From positions 1-63,328 of the forward strand of contig CAMAYC010000011.1 of assembly GCA_945862125.1 (NCBI GenBank): a stretch of DNA of 63,328 nt. Reading direction: 5' to 3'. Positions 38,885-50,935 of this stretch are shown in pieces. Positions within the stretch are counted from its first letter, which is position 1, and each line of letters opens with the position of its first letter. The notes beneath the pieces are model-generated. The model was not told where the DNA came from and did not search any database. It saw only the letters and a list, made by a program, of their open reading frames with translations. The translations under genes and the position numbers were made by a program. This DNA comes from Reyranella massiliensis 521 (GTDB lineage: Bacteria; Pseudomonadota; Alphaproteobacteria; Reyranellales; Reyranellaceae).

Positions 38885-39077
38885 ATGACCGATCGAAATC
38901 CTGGGGCGCGGAAAGCGGGCGGCCGAGGCTCTCACCAGCCAGAAGTTCGACTACAAGGCACACGACCCGTCGTACGAACTCGGCACCGACGGCGGTGAGA
39001 TTCAGAACAGCAACTCCGTCACCTTCACGCTCGGCAAGGCGATGGGCCTCGACCTGTCTCGTGCCCAGCAGGAGTAG
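38885..39077 (+). pseudogene. broken small ORF, probably a mobile-element remnant
   Basis: An ATG at 38885 with an excellent GGAGG site starts MTDR and then runs out of frame. A different frame, open from 38889 to TAG at 39075-39077, encodes RGKRAAEALTSQKFDYKAHD and further GEIQNSNSVTFTLGKAMGLD, with normal-looking codons. A one-base shift close to 38895 would join the two as one protein of about 63 residues. I do not recognise the family; small phage-type proteins sometimes open with a similar ILxRGxRAxxxL helix. Treat as a decayed or frameshifted gene. Confidence 0.4.
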
Positions 39078-39080
39078 GGG

Positions 39081-39179
39081 ATGACTCGAACCTTCTCCGG
39101 CTGGGATCGCGACCTGCTCGATCCGAAGTACAAGCGCTATGTGGCGCCGCCGGTTTTCCCCGTCACACATTCCGGATAA
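39081..39179 (+). CDS. very small hypothetical ORF following the broken gene
   Basis: 32 codons from the ATG at 39081, three bases after the TAG of the broken ORF, ending TAA at 39177-39179. The start is MTRTFSGWDRDLL. The stop-start spacing resembles a coupled pair in a phage operon, but the reading is short and could be a truncated gene end. The stretch 38722-39256 as a whole holds only these terminators, the broken ORF, this ORF and the promoter-like TATAAT at 39213-39218. Confidence 0.25.
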   Translation: MTRTFSGWDRDLLDPKYKRYVAPPVFPVTHSG

Positions 39180-39222
39180 AGAATATGCAACCATAGATTG
39201 GTTAGATGTACGTATAATACCC

Positions 39223-39261
39223 GACATGATCGCACCCTCTCTATTGGGATGCGATCATGTC
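39223..39261. repeat. 12-bp inverted repeat over a start codon
   Basis: GACATGATCGCA (39223-39234) is the exact reverse complement of 39250-39261; CCC/GGG can extend it across one bulged A. The ATG of the next gene (39257-39259) lies inside the right arm. In RNA it would hide the start codon; in DNA it could be an operator just after a TATAAT hexamer at 39213-39218. Confidence 0.6.
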
Positions 39262-39673
39262 TATTCTCTTTCGATCCCGCCTCCTGCTCGTCGCCGCGAT
39301 CCTGCTTCTGGCCGTCGGCGCTTCGGCCTGCAAGTCCATCTGCTTGCCGCAGTTCAACGAGGCCTGGGTCGGAAGCGACTATAGTTCGTCCTCTGTGGCC
39401 ATTTTCGAACCAACCAACACTTGGATCGACAACTCCAAGGTTGCGGCATCTCTGTTGAAATTCATCGAAGAAGAAGGCGTGGGATCGCTCGTCAAGCGGC
39501 ACGGTTTCGAATGTGTCCCCAAGCCGGGTGGGGATTGCCCCGACTGCCTTGTCTGTACGCTGAACCGCCGTGGCATCATTGGTTACTACTGTGAGCCTGA
39601 TGGAGACCTGTTCGTCAAAGCCGAGATCGGGCCGGGCAAGACCATGCGAGCCCAGACCTATTGGCGGAGATAG
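39257..39673 (+). CDS. orphan cysteine-rich lipoprotein of unknown function
   Basis: 138 residues. A lipoprotein signal sequence: basic start, hydrophobic LLLVAAILLLAVGASAC with ASAC as the lipobox, mature N-terminus at C25. The mature part has further cysteines (SICLP, FECVPKPGGDCPDCLVC, YYCEP), suggesting disulfides. No family recognised. Base composition is lower in GC than the neighbours, and it lies between a phage-like scar and xerC, so recent acquisition is likely. No Shine-Dalgarno precedes the ATG, which sits in an inverted repeat. The 130 bp between its stop and xerC shows no gene. Confidence 0.55.
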   Translation: MSILFRSRLLLVAAILLLAVGASACKSICLPQFNEAWVGSDYSSSSVAIFEPTNTWIDNSKVAASLLKFIEEEGVGSLVKRHGFECVPKPGGDCPDCLVCTLNRRGIIGYYCEPDGDLFVKAEIGPGKTMRAQTYWRR

Positions 39674-39803
39674 GGTCGATTTATTGGACAGGTCCGCGAT
39701 TCGGGCCTGCGCTGAAAATAATCATTTAGTTCAAGCGGGCCAGCGCTTTTTGAATTTCCCGACAGATAGATTTTCCGACAGTTTGGTGTCCGTAAAATCG
39801 TCC

Positions 39804-40742
39804 CTAGCGCACCTTCGCCCTGGGGTGGGCATTCCGGTAGACGGCGGTGAGGCGGGCGGCGTCGACGTCGGTGTAGCGCTGCGTCGTCGAGAGCGAGGCG
39901 TGGCCCAAAAGTTCCTGGATGGTGCGCAGGTCGCCGCCGGCGCCCAGCAGGTGGGTGGCGAAGGAGTGCCGCAGCGCATGCGGCGTCACGCTGTCGGCGA
40001 GGCCGAGGTGATGGCGGATGTCGCGCACCCGCTTCTGCACGATGGCGGGATCGAGCGCGCCGCCGCGAGCGCCCATGAAGAAGGCGTCGTCCGGCGCCGC
40101 CGCCTTCAGCCACGGGCAGGCGTCGCGATAGGCCACGATGGCGTCCAGCGCCTGCGGGAGAAGAGGGACGAGGCGGGTCTTGTTGCCCTTGCCGGTGATG
40201 GCGAGCGTGTCCTGGCCGGCGGCGAGCAGGCCCTCGACGGCGGCCTTGGTGAGGCCGAGCGCCTCGCCGATGCGGAGCCCCGCGCCATAGAGCAGCAGCA
40301 GCACGGCGCTGTCGCGCAGGTCGATCCAGGCCGCGCGTTCCTTTTCGGACGGGTCGGTGTCCAGAAGCTCGCCCATGTCGCGCTCGTTCAGCGCCTTGGG
40401 CAGTGACCGCGGCAGCTTGGGCGTCTGGATGGTGCCGATGCTGGCGTTGTGGGCGAGGCCGCGCTTGTCGAGGAAGCCGAAGAAGGAGCGGACCGAGGAG
40501 AAGGCCCGCGCCGTCGAGCTGCGGGCCATGCCCTGGCGCGACCGCTCGGCCAGCCAGGCGCGGAACTCGGCCGGCTTCAGCCTGGCCAGCGCCTCCAGCG
40601 TGGGGGCGGTGCCGAGATAGGTCGTCATGAAACCGAGGAAGCCCGCGACGTCGTGCTCGTAGGCGATCAGCGTATGGGCGGCGAGCCGGCGTTCGCTCTT
40701 CAGCCAGTCGCGCCAGTCCGCCTGCGCCTCGGCCAGAGTCAT
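39804..40742 (-). CDS. xerC: tyrosine recombinase XerC
   Basis: 312 residues. N-terminal core-binding SAM-like domain, then the catalytic domain with R157 (LLYGAGLRIGEAL), K in TGKGNKTRLVPL (about 185-188), H255 and R258 (HALRHSFATHLL), H281 (LLGHASLSTTQ) and Y290 (RYTDV). Resolves chromosome dimers at dif with XerD. It follows the DUF484 gene with a 10-bp gap, the conserved DUF484-xerC pair. I did not find a dif site in the 130 bp beside it. Confidence 0.92.
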   Translation of the reverse strand: MTLAEAQADWRDWLKSERRLAAHTLIAYEHDVAGFLGFMTTYLGTAPTLEALARLKPAEFRAWLAERSRQGMARSSTARAFSSVRSFFGFLDKRGLAHNASIGTIQTPKLPRSLPKALNERDMGELLDTDPSEKERAAWIDLRDSAVLLLLYGAGLRIGEALGLTKAAVEGLLAAGQDTLAITGKGNKTRLVPLLPQALDAIVAYRDACPWLKAAAPDDAFFMGARGGALDPAIVQKRVRDIRHHLGLADSVTPHALRHSFATHLLGAGGDLRTIQELLGHASLSTTQRYTDVDAARLTAVYRNAHPRAKVR

Positions 40743-40752
40743 TCGGGCAGGC

Positions 40753-41484
40753 TCACTCTGGGAGATCGAGCCAGGCGCGGATGGTGTTCTCCAGCACCTT
40801 GGCCAGGAAGAACAGCAGCTCGGTCGACATCTCCGGGCCGAAGGCCTCGGCCTCGCGCGAGCCGAAGCACATGACCCCGTCGGGCGAGTCGGTCGAGACC
40901 TTCAGGCGCATCAGCACGTCGGACTTCACGAAGCGCGAGACCTCGCCGAAGAAAGCATCCTCGCCGATGATCGAGCTGCGCAGCCGCGCGTGCTTCTCAG
41001 GGCCGATGGCGGCGTCGATGGCGCCCGGCGCCAGCACGTAGACGCCACGCACCGGCACGCGCTTGGGCGCGTCGGCATTGGCCTCGATGGCGAGCGTGAT
41101 GAAGTCGACGTCCAGCAGTTCCGGAAGCTCGTGGGTCACGACATGGATCATCTTCTCGAAGGTCGTGGCCTGGATGATGCTGATCACCGCCGCCTGGATG
41201 CGGTTCTGGACGATCTGGTTCTGCTTCGAATTGGCGATGATCTCGGTGCGCTCGTCCTTGAGCTTGTCGATCTCGGTGCGCAGGCGCTTCAGGATCGCCT
41301 GCTGCATGTCGATGACCCCAGGGCCTTGGACGCGCGGCACCAGGGCCAGTTCCTCGGCCAGCTCGGCATGGTCGGCAAAGAAGGCCGGATGGGCTTTAAG
41401 GTAGGCCACGACATCGTCGGCCGTGATCACCTTGATCTGCCGTCCCGAGCCGTCGGGCGCCGTGACCGTGCCGTCGTTAGCCAT
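40753..41484 (-). CDS. DUF484 family protein
   Basis: 243 residues. DUF484 layout: an N-terminal VVAYLKAHPAFFADHAELAEEL segment, a short coiled coil (ILKRLRTEIDKLKDERTEIIANSKQNQIVQNRI) and a GAF-like C-domain (LDVDFITLAIEANA ... GEDAFFGEVSRFVKSDVLMRL). Found upstream of xerC across proteobacteria; its function is not settled, GAF-type ligand sensing being an inference. Part of a transaldolase-DUF484-xerC run on the minus strand. Confidence 0.88.
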   Translation of the reverse strand: MANDGTVTAPDGSGRQIKVITADDVVAYLKAHPAFFADHAELAEELALVPRVQGPGVIDMQQAILKRLRTEIDKLKDERTEIIANSKQNQIVQNRIQAAVISIIQATTFEKMIHVVTHELPELLDVDFITLAIEANADAPKRVPVRGVYVLAPGAIDAAIGPEKHARLRSSIIGEDAFFGEVSRFVKSDVLMRLKVSTDSPDGVMCFGSREAEAFGPEMSTELLFFLAKVLENTIRAWLDLPE

Positions 41485-41500
41485 GGGCTGGCCTTTGCCG

Positions 41501-42157
41501 TCAGAGGATCGACTGGCCGGTCTTGGCCCAGTCGTCGAGGAAGGCTTTGAGCCCGTTGTCGGTCAGCACGTGCTTGAAGAGCTGGCGCAGCACGTTTGGC
41601 GGCAGGGTCGAGACATGGGCGCCGAGCTTGGCGGCGGCGATCACATGCTGGGTGTGGCGCACCGAGGCCACCAGCACCTCGGTCTTGAAGTGCGGATACT
41701 GGCGATAGATCGTCATGATCTCGCCGATCAGGTGCATTCCGTCCTGGCCGATATCGTCGAGCCGGCCGACGAAGGGCGAGATGAAGGTGGCGCCGGCCTT
41801 GGCCGCCAGCAGCGCCTGGGCGGCCGAGAAACAGAGGGTGACGTTCACCATCGTGCCTTCGGAAGTGAGCGCCTTGCAGGTTTTCAGGCCATCCGGCGTC
41901 AGCGGGACCTTTACGGCGACGTTCTTGGCGAGCTTGGCGAGCTTGCGGCCCTCCTCGAGCATCGTCTTGTGGTCGGTCGCGACCGTTTCGGCGCTCACGG
42001 GGCCGGGGACGATGGCGCAGATCTCCTTGATGACGTCGAGCATCGGCCGGCCGGCCTTGGCGATCAGCGAGGGATTTGTCGTCACCCCGTCGAGCAGGCC
42101 GGAGGCCGCGAGGTCCTTGATCTCCGCGACGTCGGCGGTATCGACGAAGAACTTCAT
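41501..42157 (-). CDS. tal: transaldolase of the short FSA/TalC type
   Basis: 218 residues from the ATG at 42157. The TIM-barrel class of about 220 residues (MipB/TalC/FSA), not the longer classical type. The Schiff-base lysine is K83 in [23 protein letters not shown] and [12 protein letters not shown] at the start are diagnostic. Transfers dihydroxyacetone units in the non-oxidative pentose phosphate pathway, or acts as fructose-6-phosphate aldolase; sequence alone does not separate the two. Divergent from priA, conserved beside it in alphaproteobacteria. Confidence 0.88.
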   Translation of the reverse strand: MKFFVDTADVAEIKDLAASGLLDGVTTNPSLIAKAGRPMLDVIKEICAIVPGPVSAETVATDHKTMLEEGRKLAKLAKNVAVKVPLTPDGLKTCKALTSEGTMVNVTLCFSAAQALLAAKAGATFISPFVGRLDDIGQDGMHLIGEIMTIYRQYPHFKTEVLVASVRHTQHVIAAAKLGAHVSTLPPNVLRQLFKHVLTDNGLKAFLDDWAKTGQSIL

Positions 42158-42290
42158 ATAAACTACCCCAATGGCCAGTGGTCCGGACGTGCGCGCTACC
42201 ACAATTTCTAGCGTTTCCCCCTCCGAGCCACAAGGCGACGAGGCTGCCTCGACGCGCCCCGGCCCGGTGGAAAACACAGTGCCTCGGACG

Positions 42291-44462
42291 ATGCCCAGGA
42301 CCGTGAAGGTCCTGTTGCCGCTGCCCTTGGCCGACGCCTACGACTATCGGGTGCCCGACGGCATGGACGTGGTGCCCGGCCATTTCGTCGTCGTGCCGCT
42401 GGGAAAGCGCGAGACGGTGGGCGTGGTCTGGGGCGAAGGCTCGGGCGAGGTGGCGCCGGAAAAGCTGCGCGATGTCATCGAAATCCTGCCCGCCCTGCCG
42501 ATGGCCGATGCGCTGCGCCGCTTCGTCGACTGGGTCTCGGCTTATACACTGGCGCCGCCGGGGCCGGTGCTGCGCATGGCGATGAGCGTGCCCTCGGCGC
42601 TGGAAGCGCCCAAGACCGAGACGATCTATCGGCCTGCCGGAACATCGGGCGACGAGGCGCTGAAAGTCACCGCCGCCCGCCGCCGCGTGCTGGAGGCACT
42701 GCGGGACGGGCCGGCGATGCCGGCGGCGGAGCTTGCCCATCTGGCCGGCGTCGGCACGTCGGTGATCAAGACCATGGCCTCGGTCGGCCTGCTCGAACCC
42801 GTCGAGCGCACGATGCGGCGGTCGTTTCCCCGGCCCGACGGCGAGCGGCCCGGCCCGACGCTCTCGCCCGAGCAGGCGAGTGCCTCAGCGGCGCTGGTCG
42901 ACAAAGTGAAGGCCGACGCTTTCTCTGCGACACTGCTCGATGGCGTGCCCGGTGCCGGCAAGACCGAGGTCTATTTCGAGGCGATTGCCGCGGCACTCGC
43001 CGCCGGTCGACAGGCGCTGGTGCTGCTGCCCGAGATCGCGCTCACGGCGCAGTGGCTAAAACGCTTCGAGGACCGCTTCGGCGCACCGCCGGCGCCGTGG
43101 CACTCGGGCCTCACGGGTCTGGAGCGGCGCGAGACCTGGCGCGGCATCGCCGAGGGCAGGGTAGGCGTCGTGGTGGGCGCCCGATCGGCGTTGTTCCTGC
43201 CGTTCGCCAAGCTCGGCCTGATCGTGGTCGACGAGGAGCACGACGGCTCGTTCAAGCAGGACGAGGGCGTCACCTATAATGCGCGCGATATGGCGGTGGT
43301 GCGGGCGCGGCTGGTGGCGGCGCCCATTATCCTGGCCTCGGCCACGCCCTCGCTCGAAAGCGTCGTCAACGTCGCGACGGGCCGCTACACCGCGCTCCAC
43401 TTGCCGGGACGCCATGGCGGCCAGCAGCTGGCGCGGCTGACGCCGGTCGATCTGCGGCGCGAACAGCCGTCGCGCGGCCGCTGGCTGTCGCCGCCGGTGG
43501 TCGAGGCGATGAAGCAGACCCTGGCGGCGGGCGAGCAATCGCTGCTGTTCCTCAATCGCCGCGGCTACGCGCCGCTCACCCTCTGCCGCGCCTGCGGCCA
43601 TGGGCTCGAATGCCCGCAATGTTCGGCCTGGCTGGTCGAGCATCGCTTCCGGCGTACCCTGGTCTGCCATCACTGCGGCCATACCGAGCCGCCGGCGCAT
43701 GCCTGCAAATATTGCGGCGCGGTCGACCAGTTCGTGGCCTGCGGTCCCGGCGTGGAGCGGCTGGCCGAGGAAGCACTGGAATTGTTCCCCGAGGCGCGGC
43801 TGGAACTGTTCACCTCGGACTCTCTCATGAACCGCGACCAGGCGTCGGCTGCGGTCGAGCGCATGATCGCCGGCGAGATCGACATCCTGATCGGAACGCA
43901 GATGGCGGCCAAGGGCCACCATTTTCCCAATCTCACGCTGGTTGCCGTGATCGACGCGGACCTCGGCCTGAACGGCGGCGATCTGCGGGCGGCGGAGCGG
44001 ACGTTCCAGCTCCTCTATCAGGTGGCGGGCCGTGCCGGCCGCGAGGATCGGCCGGGCCGCGCCCTGGTGCAGACCCACATGCCCGAGCATCCGGTGATGC
44101 AGGCGCTGATCTCGGGCGACCGCGACCGCTTCGTGGCGGCCGAACTGGCCGACCGCGCCGCCGCCGGCATGCCGCCTTACGGGCGCCTCGCCTCCCTGAT
44201 CATCTCCGGGCCCGATCCCGCGGCGGTCGATGGCGTCTGCGCGGCGCTGGCGCGCCGGGCGCCGCAACAGCCGGGCGTCACCGTGCTCGGGCCATCGACC
44301 GCGCCGCTTGCTTTGCTGCGTGGCCGCCATCGCCGGCGGTTTTTGCTGAAGGCTTCCCGGGAAACGGCGTTGCAGCCCCTGTTGCACGCCTGGCTGGAGC
44401 GAATCGGATTGCCTCGATCAGTCCGTCTGCAGGTCGACATCGACCCCTATTCCTTCCTCTGA
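42291..44462 (+). CDS. priA: primosomal protein N' (replication restart helicase)
   Basis: 723 residues from the ATG at 42291 ([18 protein letters not shown]), which fits family length; the frame is open from 42171 but would leave only 13 bp from the divergent transaldolase start. 3'-binding N-domain, winged helix, helicase motifs [15 protein letters not shown] (Walker A) and [15 protein letters not shown], and a zinc domain with the cysteine pairs of CRACGHG, CPQC, CHHCGH and CKYCG. Restarts stalled forks by loading DnaB via DnaT/DnaC-type partners. Upstream of atpH, with a 187-bp gap. Confidence 0.93.
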   Translation: MPRTVKVLLPLPLADAYDYRVPDGMDVVPGHFVVVPLGKRETVGVVWGEGSGEVAPEKLRDVIEILPALPMADALRRFVDWVSAYTLAPPGPVLRMAMSVPSALEAPKTETIYRPAGTSGDEALKVTAARRRVLEALRDGPAMPAAELAHLAGVGTSVIKTMASVGLLEPVERTMRRSFPRPDGERPGPTLSPEQASASAALVDKVKADAFSATLLDGVPGAGKTEVYFEAIAAALAAGRQALVLLPEIALTAQWLKRFEDRFGAPPAPWHSGLTGLERRETWRGIAEGRVGVVVGARSALFLPFAKLGLIVVDEEHDGSFKQDEGVTYNARDMAVVRARLVAAPIILASATPSLESVVNVATGRYTALHLPGRHGGQQLARLTPVDLRREQPSRGRWLSPPVVEAMKQTLAAGEQSLLFLNRRGYAPLTLCRACGHGLECPQCSAWLVEHRFRRTLVCHHCGHTEPPAHACKYCGAVDQFVACGPGVERLAEEALELFPEARLELFTSDSLMNRDQASAAVERMIAGEIDILIGTQMAAKGHHFPNLTLVAVIDADLGLNGGDLRAAERTFQLLYQVAGRAGREDRPGRALVQTHMPEHPVMQALISGDRDRFVAAELADRAAAGMPPYGRLASLIISGPDPAAVDGVCAALARRAPQQPGVTVLGPSTAPLALLRGRHRRRFLLKASRETALQPLLHAWLERIGLPRSVRLQVDIDPYSFL

Positions 44463-44649
44463 CATGGCGCGCTGAAAAACCGCGGTAATACAGGCCTTTG
44501 GCAATCTTGTGCGTGGGAAAACCGCGTGGTAGCAACGCGCGCTTTTCCGGGATGGGGCGAGAAGATGTGCGACACGTTCTCCTGGGAAAAGTCCTGCCGG
44601 AACAATGGCTTGCCGGTGGGACGCAACGGTACTTGGAGAGGCTTTTAAC

Positions 44650-45213
44650 GTGTCAACTGCTACCTCTGCCACGACCGGCGTCGCCGGACGCTACGCCAGC
44701 GCCCTTTTTGACCTGGCCGATGCCGCCAAGTCGCTCGATCAGGTCGCCCAGGACCTCGCCACATTCCGCAAGATGGTCGCCGAGAGCGTCGACCTCGCCC
44801 GCCTCATCGCCAGCCCCGTGATCGGCCGCCCGTTGCAGGGCAAGGCGCTGCTGGCCGTGCTCGATGCCGCCGGGATTTCCGGCCTTACCCGCAATTTCAT
44901 TGGCACCGTGGCCCAGAACGGACGCGCCCGCGAACTCGTCGCCATGGCGACTGCGTTCCTGGCCGAACTGTCCAGCCGCCGCGGCGAGACCACCGTGGCC
45001 GTCACCACGGCCGTGCCGCTTTCTCCGGCCCAGCTTCAACAGCTCACCGACACGCTGCGCAGCGTGCTGGGAAGCGCCAAGGTTTCCGTCGACGCGCGCG
45101 TCGAACCCGACATTCTCGGCGGTCTCGTCGTGAAGGTCGGTTCGCGTCTGTTCGATTCGTCTATCCGAAGCAAACTGCAGCGCCTGCAGCTTGCCATGAA
45201 GGGAGTTGCCTAA
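44650..45213 (+). CDS. atpH: F-type ATP synthase subunit delta
   Basis: 187 residues from a GTG at 44650, behind GGAGAGG; the longer frame to 44605 has no family features. Links F1 to the peripheral stalk. The N-domain has GVAGRYASALFDLADAAKSLDQV, and the C-terminal DILGGLVVKVGSRLFDSSIRSKLQRL is diagnostic. First gene of atpHAGDC; F0 genes are elsewhere, as is usual in alphaproteobacteria. The 44463-44649 gap contains the sequence ACCGCG twice, 42 bp apart, but no clear promoter. Confidence 0.92.
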   Translation: MSTATSATTGVAGRYASALFDLADAAKSLDQVAQDLATFRKMVAESVDLARLIASPVIGRPLQGKALLAVLDAAGISGLTRNFIGTVAQNGRARELVAMATAFLAELSSRRGETTVAVTTAVPLSPAQLQQLTDTLRSVLGSAKVSVDARVEPDILGGLVVKVGSRLFDSSIRSKLQRLQLAMKGVA

Positions 45214-46740
<1,527 letters not shown>

Positions 46741-46757
46741 GCCTCCGCAGGTTTTCG

Positions 46758-49110
<2,353 letters not shown>

Positions 49111-49114
49111 GCCG

Positions 49115-49528
49115 ATGGCCAAGGTCAACTTCCGGCTGGTCATGCCCGAGCGCGAGCTGCTCGCGACCGAGGCCGACATGGTCGTGGTGCCGGGCAGCGA
49201 GGGCGACTTCGGCGTCCTTCATGGCCATGCGCCCCTGATCTCGACCGTCCGGCCGGGCGTGCTCGAGGTCTACCAGGGCAGCAAGGCCGAGCAGCGGTTC
49301 CTGGTCGTCGGCGGCTTCGCCGAGGTGACACCCGAGCGCTGCACGGTGCTGGCCGACGAGGCGTTGCCGTTCGAATCGGTCACGCCCGAGCAGCTGGCCG
49401 AACGTGAGCGCGCCGCCGAGCGCGAGCTGACGGACGCCGCGACCGAGGCCGAAAAGGCCACTGCCCAGAAAAACCTGTCTGTTGCCAAGGACTTGCGGCG
49501 GGCCCAGGCCTACTACGCCAGCCGCTGA
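49115..49528 (+). CDS. atpC: F-type ATP synthase subunit epsilon
   Basis: 137 residues from the ATG at 49115, five bases after the atpD stop. N-terminal beta-barrel: VNFRLVMPERELLATEADMVVVPGSEGDFGVLHGHAPLIS, then a C-terminal helical hairpin (EQLAERERAAERELTDAATEAEKATAQKNLSVAKDLRRAQ). Couples rotor and head, and inhibits hydrolysis in some species. Last gene of the F1 operon. Confidence 0.94.
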   Translation: MAKVNFRLVMPERELLATEADMVVVPGSEGDFGVLHGHAPLISTVRPGVLEVYQGSKAEQRFLVVGGFAEVTPERCTVLADEALPFESVTPEQLAERERAAERELTDAATEAEKATAQKNLSVAKDLRRAQAYYASR

Positions 49529-49570
49529 CCTTCGGGTCGCCGCGCAACTTTCTGTCCAGATGTGCACCGA

Positions 49571-49611
49571 CCGGCCCTTGAAGGCCGGGCCGGGGGCCGC
49601 TTTATTACTCT
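49571..49611 (+). terminator. possible terminator of the F1 operon
   Basis: CCGGCC (49571-49576), six bases, GGCCGG (49583-49588), then a further GC block and TTTATTACT near 49601-49609. The T-tract is separated from the hairpin, so termination efficiency is doubtful. Confidence 0.35.
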
Positions 49612-49641
49612 GAAGCGACAGACCGCCGAGGGTTCTCGATC

Positions 49642-50460
49642 ATGGGTAACTGGACACTCGAAACGATCGCCTGGGATCGCTTCGACGCGTCGAAGGTCGA
49701 TCCGGAGATCCTGCGCAACATCAAGGCAGCGGCCCTGGTGGAGAGGAACGGCAGCGACTACGGCATCTACCTCGCCCGCGTCTTCGCCGACGATCCGCAG
49801 TTCATGGCAGCGGTCGACACCTGGGTCGTGGAAGAAGTGCAGCATGGCATGGCGCTCGGCCGCTGGGCGAAGCTTGCCGATCCGGCCTGGGATTTCGACG
49901 CCGCCTTCCAGCGCTTCCGCGACGGCTACAAGCTGCCGCTCGACATCGAGAGTTCGGTGCGCGGCAGCCAGGCCGGCGAGATGATGGCGCGCTGCATCGT
50001 CGAGACGGGCACCAGTTCCTATTACAGCGCGCTCAAGGATGCCACTGCCGAGCCGGTCCTGAAGCAGGTCTGCGCCAAGATCGCCGCCGATGAGTTTCGC
50101 CACTACAAGCTCTTCTATGAGCATCTGCGTCGCTGCCTGCAGCGCGATCGCCTCAGCCGCTGGGGCCGGCTCCGCATCGGCTGGGGCCGCCTCAAGGAGA
50201 GCGAGGACGACGAACTCGCTTATGCCTATTTCGCGGCCAACGAACCCGCCGAGTCGGTCTACGACCGCAAGCGCTACATGCGCGCCTACGCCCGGCGCGC
50301 CTATCCGCTTTACCGCCAGACCCATGTCCAGCGCGCCATGGCGATGATCCTGAAAGCCGTCGGGTTGCAGCCGCAGGGCCGGTTGAATGCCTTGCTGACC
50401 AGGGTCGGCCTCTGGTTTCTCCGCCGCAACGCAAGCCGCCTCGCCGCGTCAGGCGCCTAG
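49642..50460 (+). CDS. ferritin-like diiron domain protein
   Basis: 272 residues. A four-helix bundle with paired metal motifs: EE64-65-x2-H68 in VVEEVQHGMALGRW and E151-x2-H154 in ADEFRHYKLFYEHL, with E34 and E121 as likely further ligands. That is the arrangement of rubrerythrin/acyl-ACP-desaturase-like ferritin folds. The C-terminal part is basic and arginine-rich (YDRKRYMRAYARRAYPLYRQ) and may bind membrane or RNA. An oxidase or hydroxylase is plausible; the substrate is unknown. Downstream of atpC on the same strand after 113 bp. Confidence 0.65.
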   Translation: MGNWTLETIAWDRFDASKVDPEILRNIKAAALVERNGSDYGIYLARVFADDPQFMAAVDTWVVEEVQHGMALGRWAKLADPAWDFDAAFQRFRDGYKLPLDIESSVRGSQAGEMMARCIVETGTSSYYSALKDATAEPVLKQVCAKIAADEFRHYKLFYEHLRRCLQRDRLSRWGRLRIGWGRLKESEDDELAYAYFAANEPAESVYDRKRYMRAYARRAYPLYRQTHVQRAMAMILKAVGLQPQGRLNALLTRVGLWFLRRNASRLAASGA

Positions 50461-50464
50461 GCTT

Positions 50465-50935
50465 CTATTCGACCAAATCGGCGAATTCCGCCAGCACCGC
50501 TTCATAGACCGGCCGCTTGAAGGGCACGATCAGTGTCGGAAGGTCGCGCGCCGGCACCCATCGCCAAGCCTCGAATTCCCGGTCGTGCGCGGCGATGTCG
50601 ATGTCGGCATCGGATCCAGTGAAGGCGAGGGCAAACCATTTCTGCGCCTGGCCGTGCCACTTGCCTTTCCAGTGGGCCGGGCGCCGCTCTTCCGGCACCT
50701 CGTAGGCGATCCACCTGGCGCTCTCGCGCAGCAACAGCGCCTTCGCCGTGCCGACTTCCTCCTTGAGTTCGCGGCAGGCGGCTTCGACCGGACTCTCGCC
50801 GTCGTCTACCCCGCCCTGGGGCATCTGCCAGGCATCGGGTTCCTTTGCGCGGCGGCCGACGAAGACGCGGCGGTCGGCCGCGATCAGCATCAGGCCGACG
50901 TTCGGCCGGTAGAGTTCGGGCCGTTCCGCGATCAT
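50465..50935 (-). CDS. rppH: RNA pyrophosphohydrolase (NUDIX)
   Basis: 156 residues from the ATG at 50935; the frame is open another 18 codons upstream into the next gene. NUDIX box at 41-63: GGVDDGESPVEAACRELKEE, with the REx2EE metal site. Opening YRPNVGLMLIAADRRVFVGRRAKEPDAWQMPQ is the RppH signature. Removes pyrophosphate from 5'-triphosphate mRNA ends to start decay. Overlaps the upstream deacetylase gene by 4 bases (ATGA), so co-translated. Confidence 0.92.
   Translation of the reverse strand: MIAERPELYRPNVGLMLIAADRRVFVGRRAKEPDAWQMPQGGVDDGESPVEAACRELKEEVGTAKALLLRESARWIAYEVPEERRPAHWKGKWHGQAQKWFALAFTGSDADIDIAAHDREFEAWRWVPARDLPTLIVPFKRPVYEAVLAEFADLVE

Noticed and set aside
39674..39803. 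Possible dif site beside xerC
   Set aside because: No 28-bp sequence with the conserved XerC/XerD arms could be seen.
44463..44649. Promoter or operator before atpH from the ACCGCG repeat 42 bp apart
   Set aside because: A six-base direct repeat in GC-rich DNA is expected by chance and no -35/-10 pair is clear.
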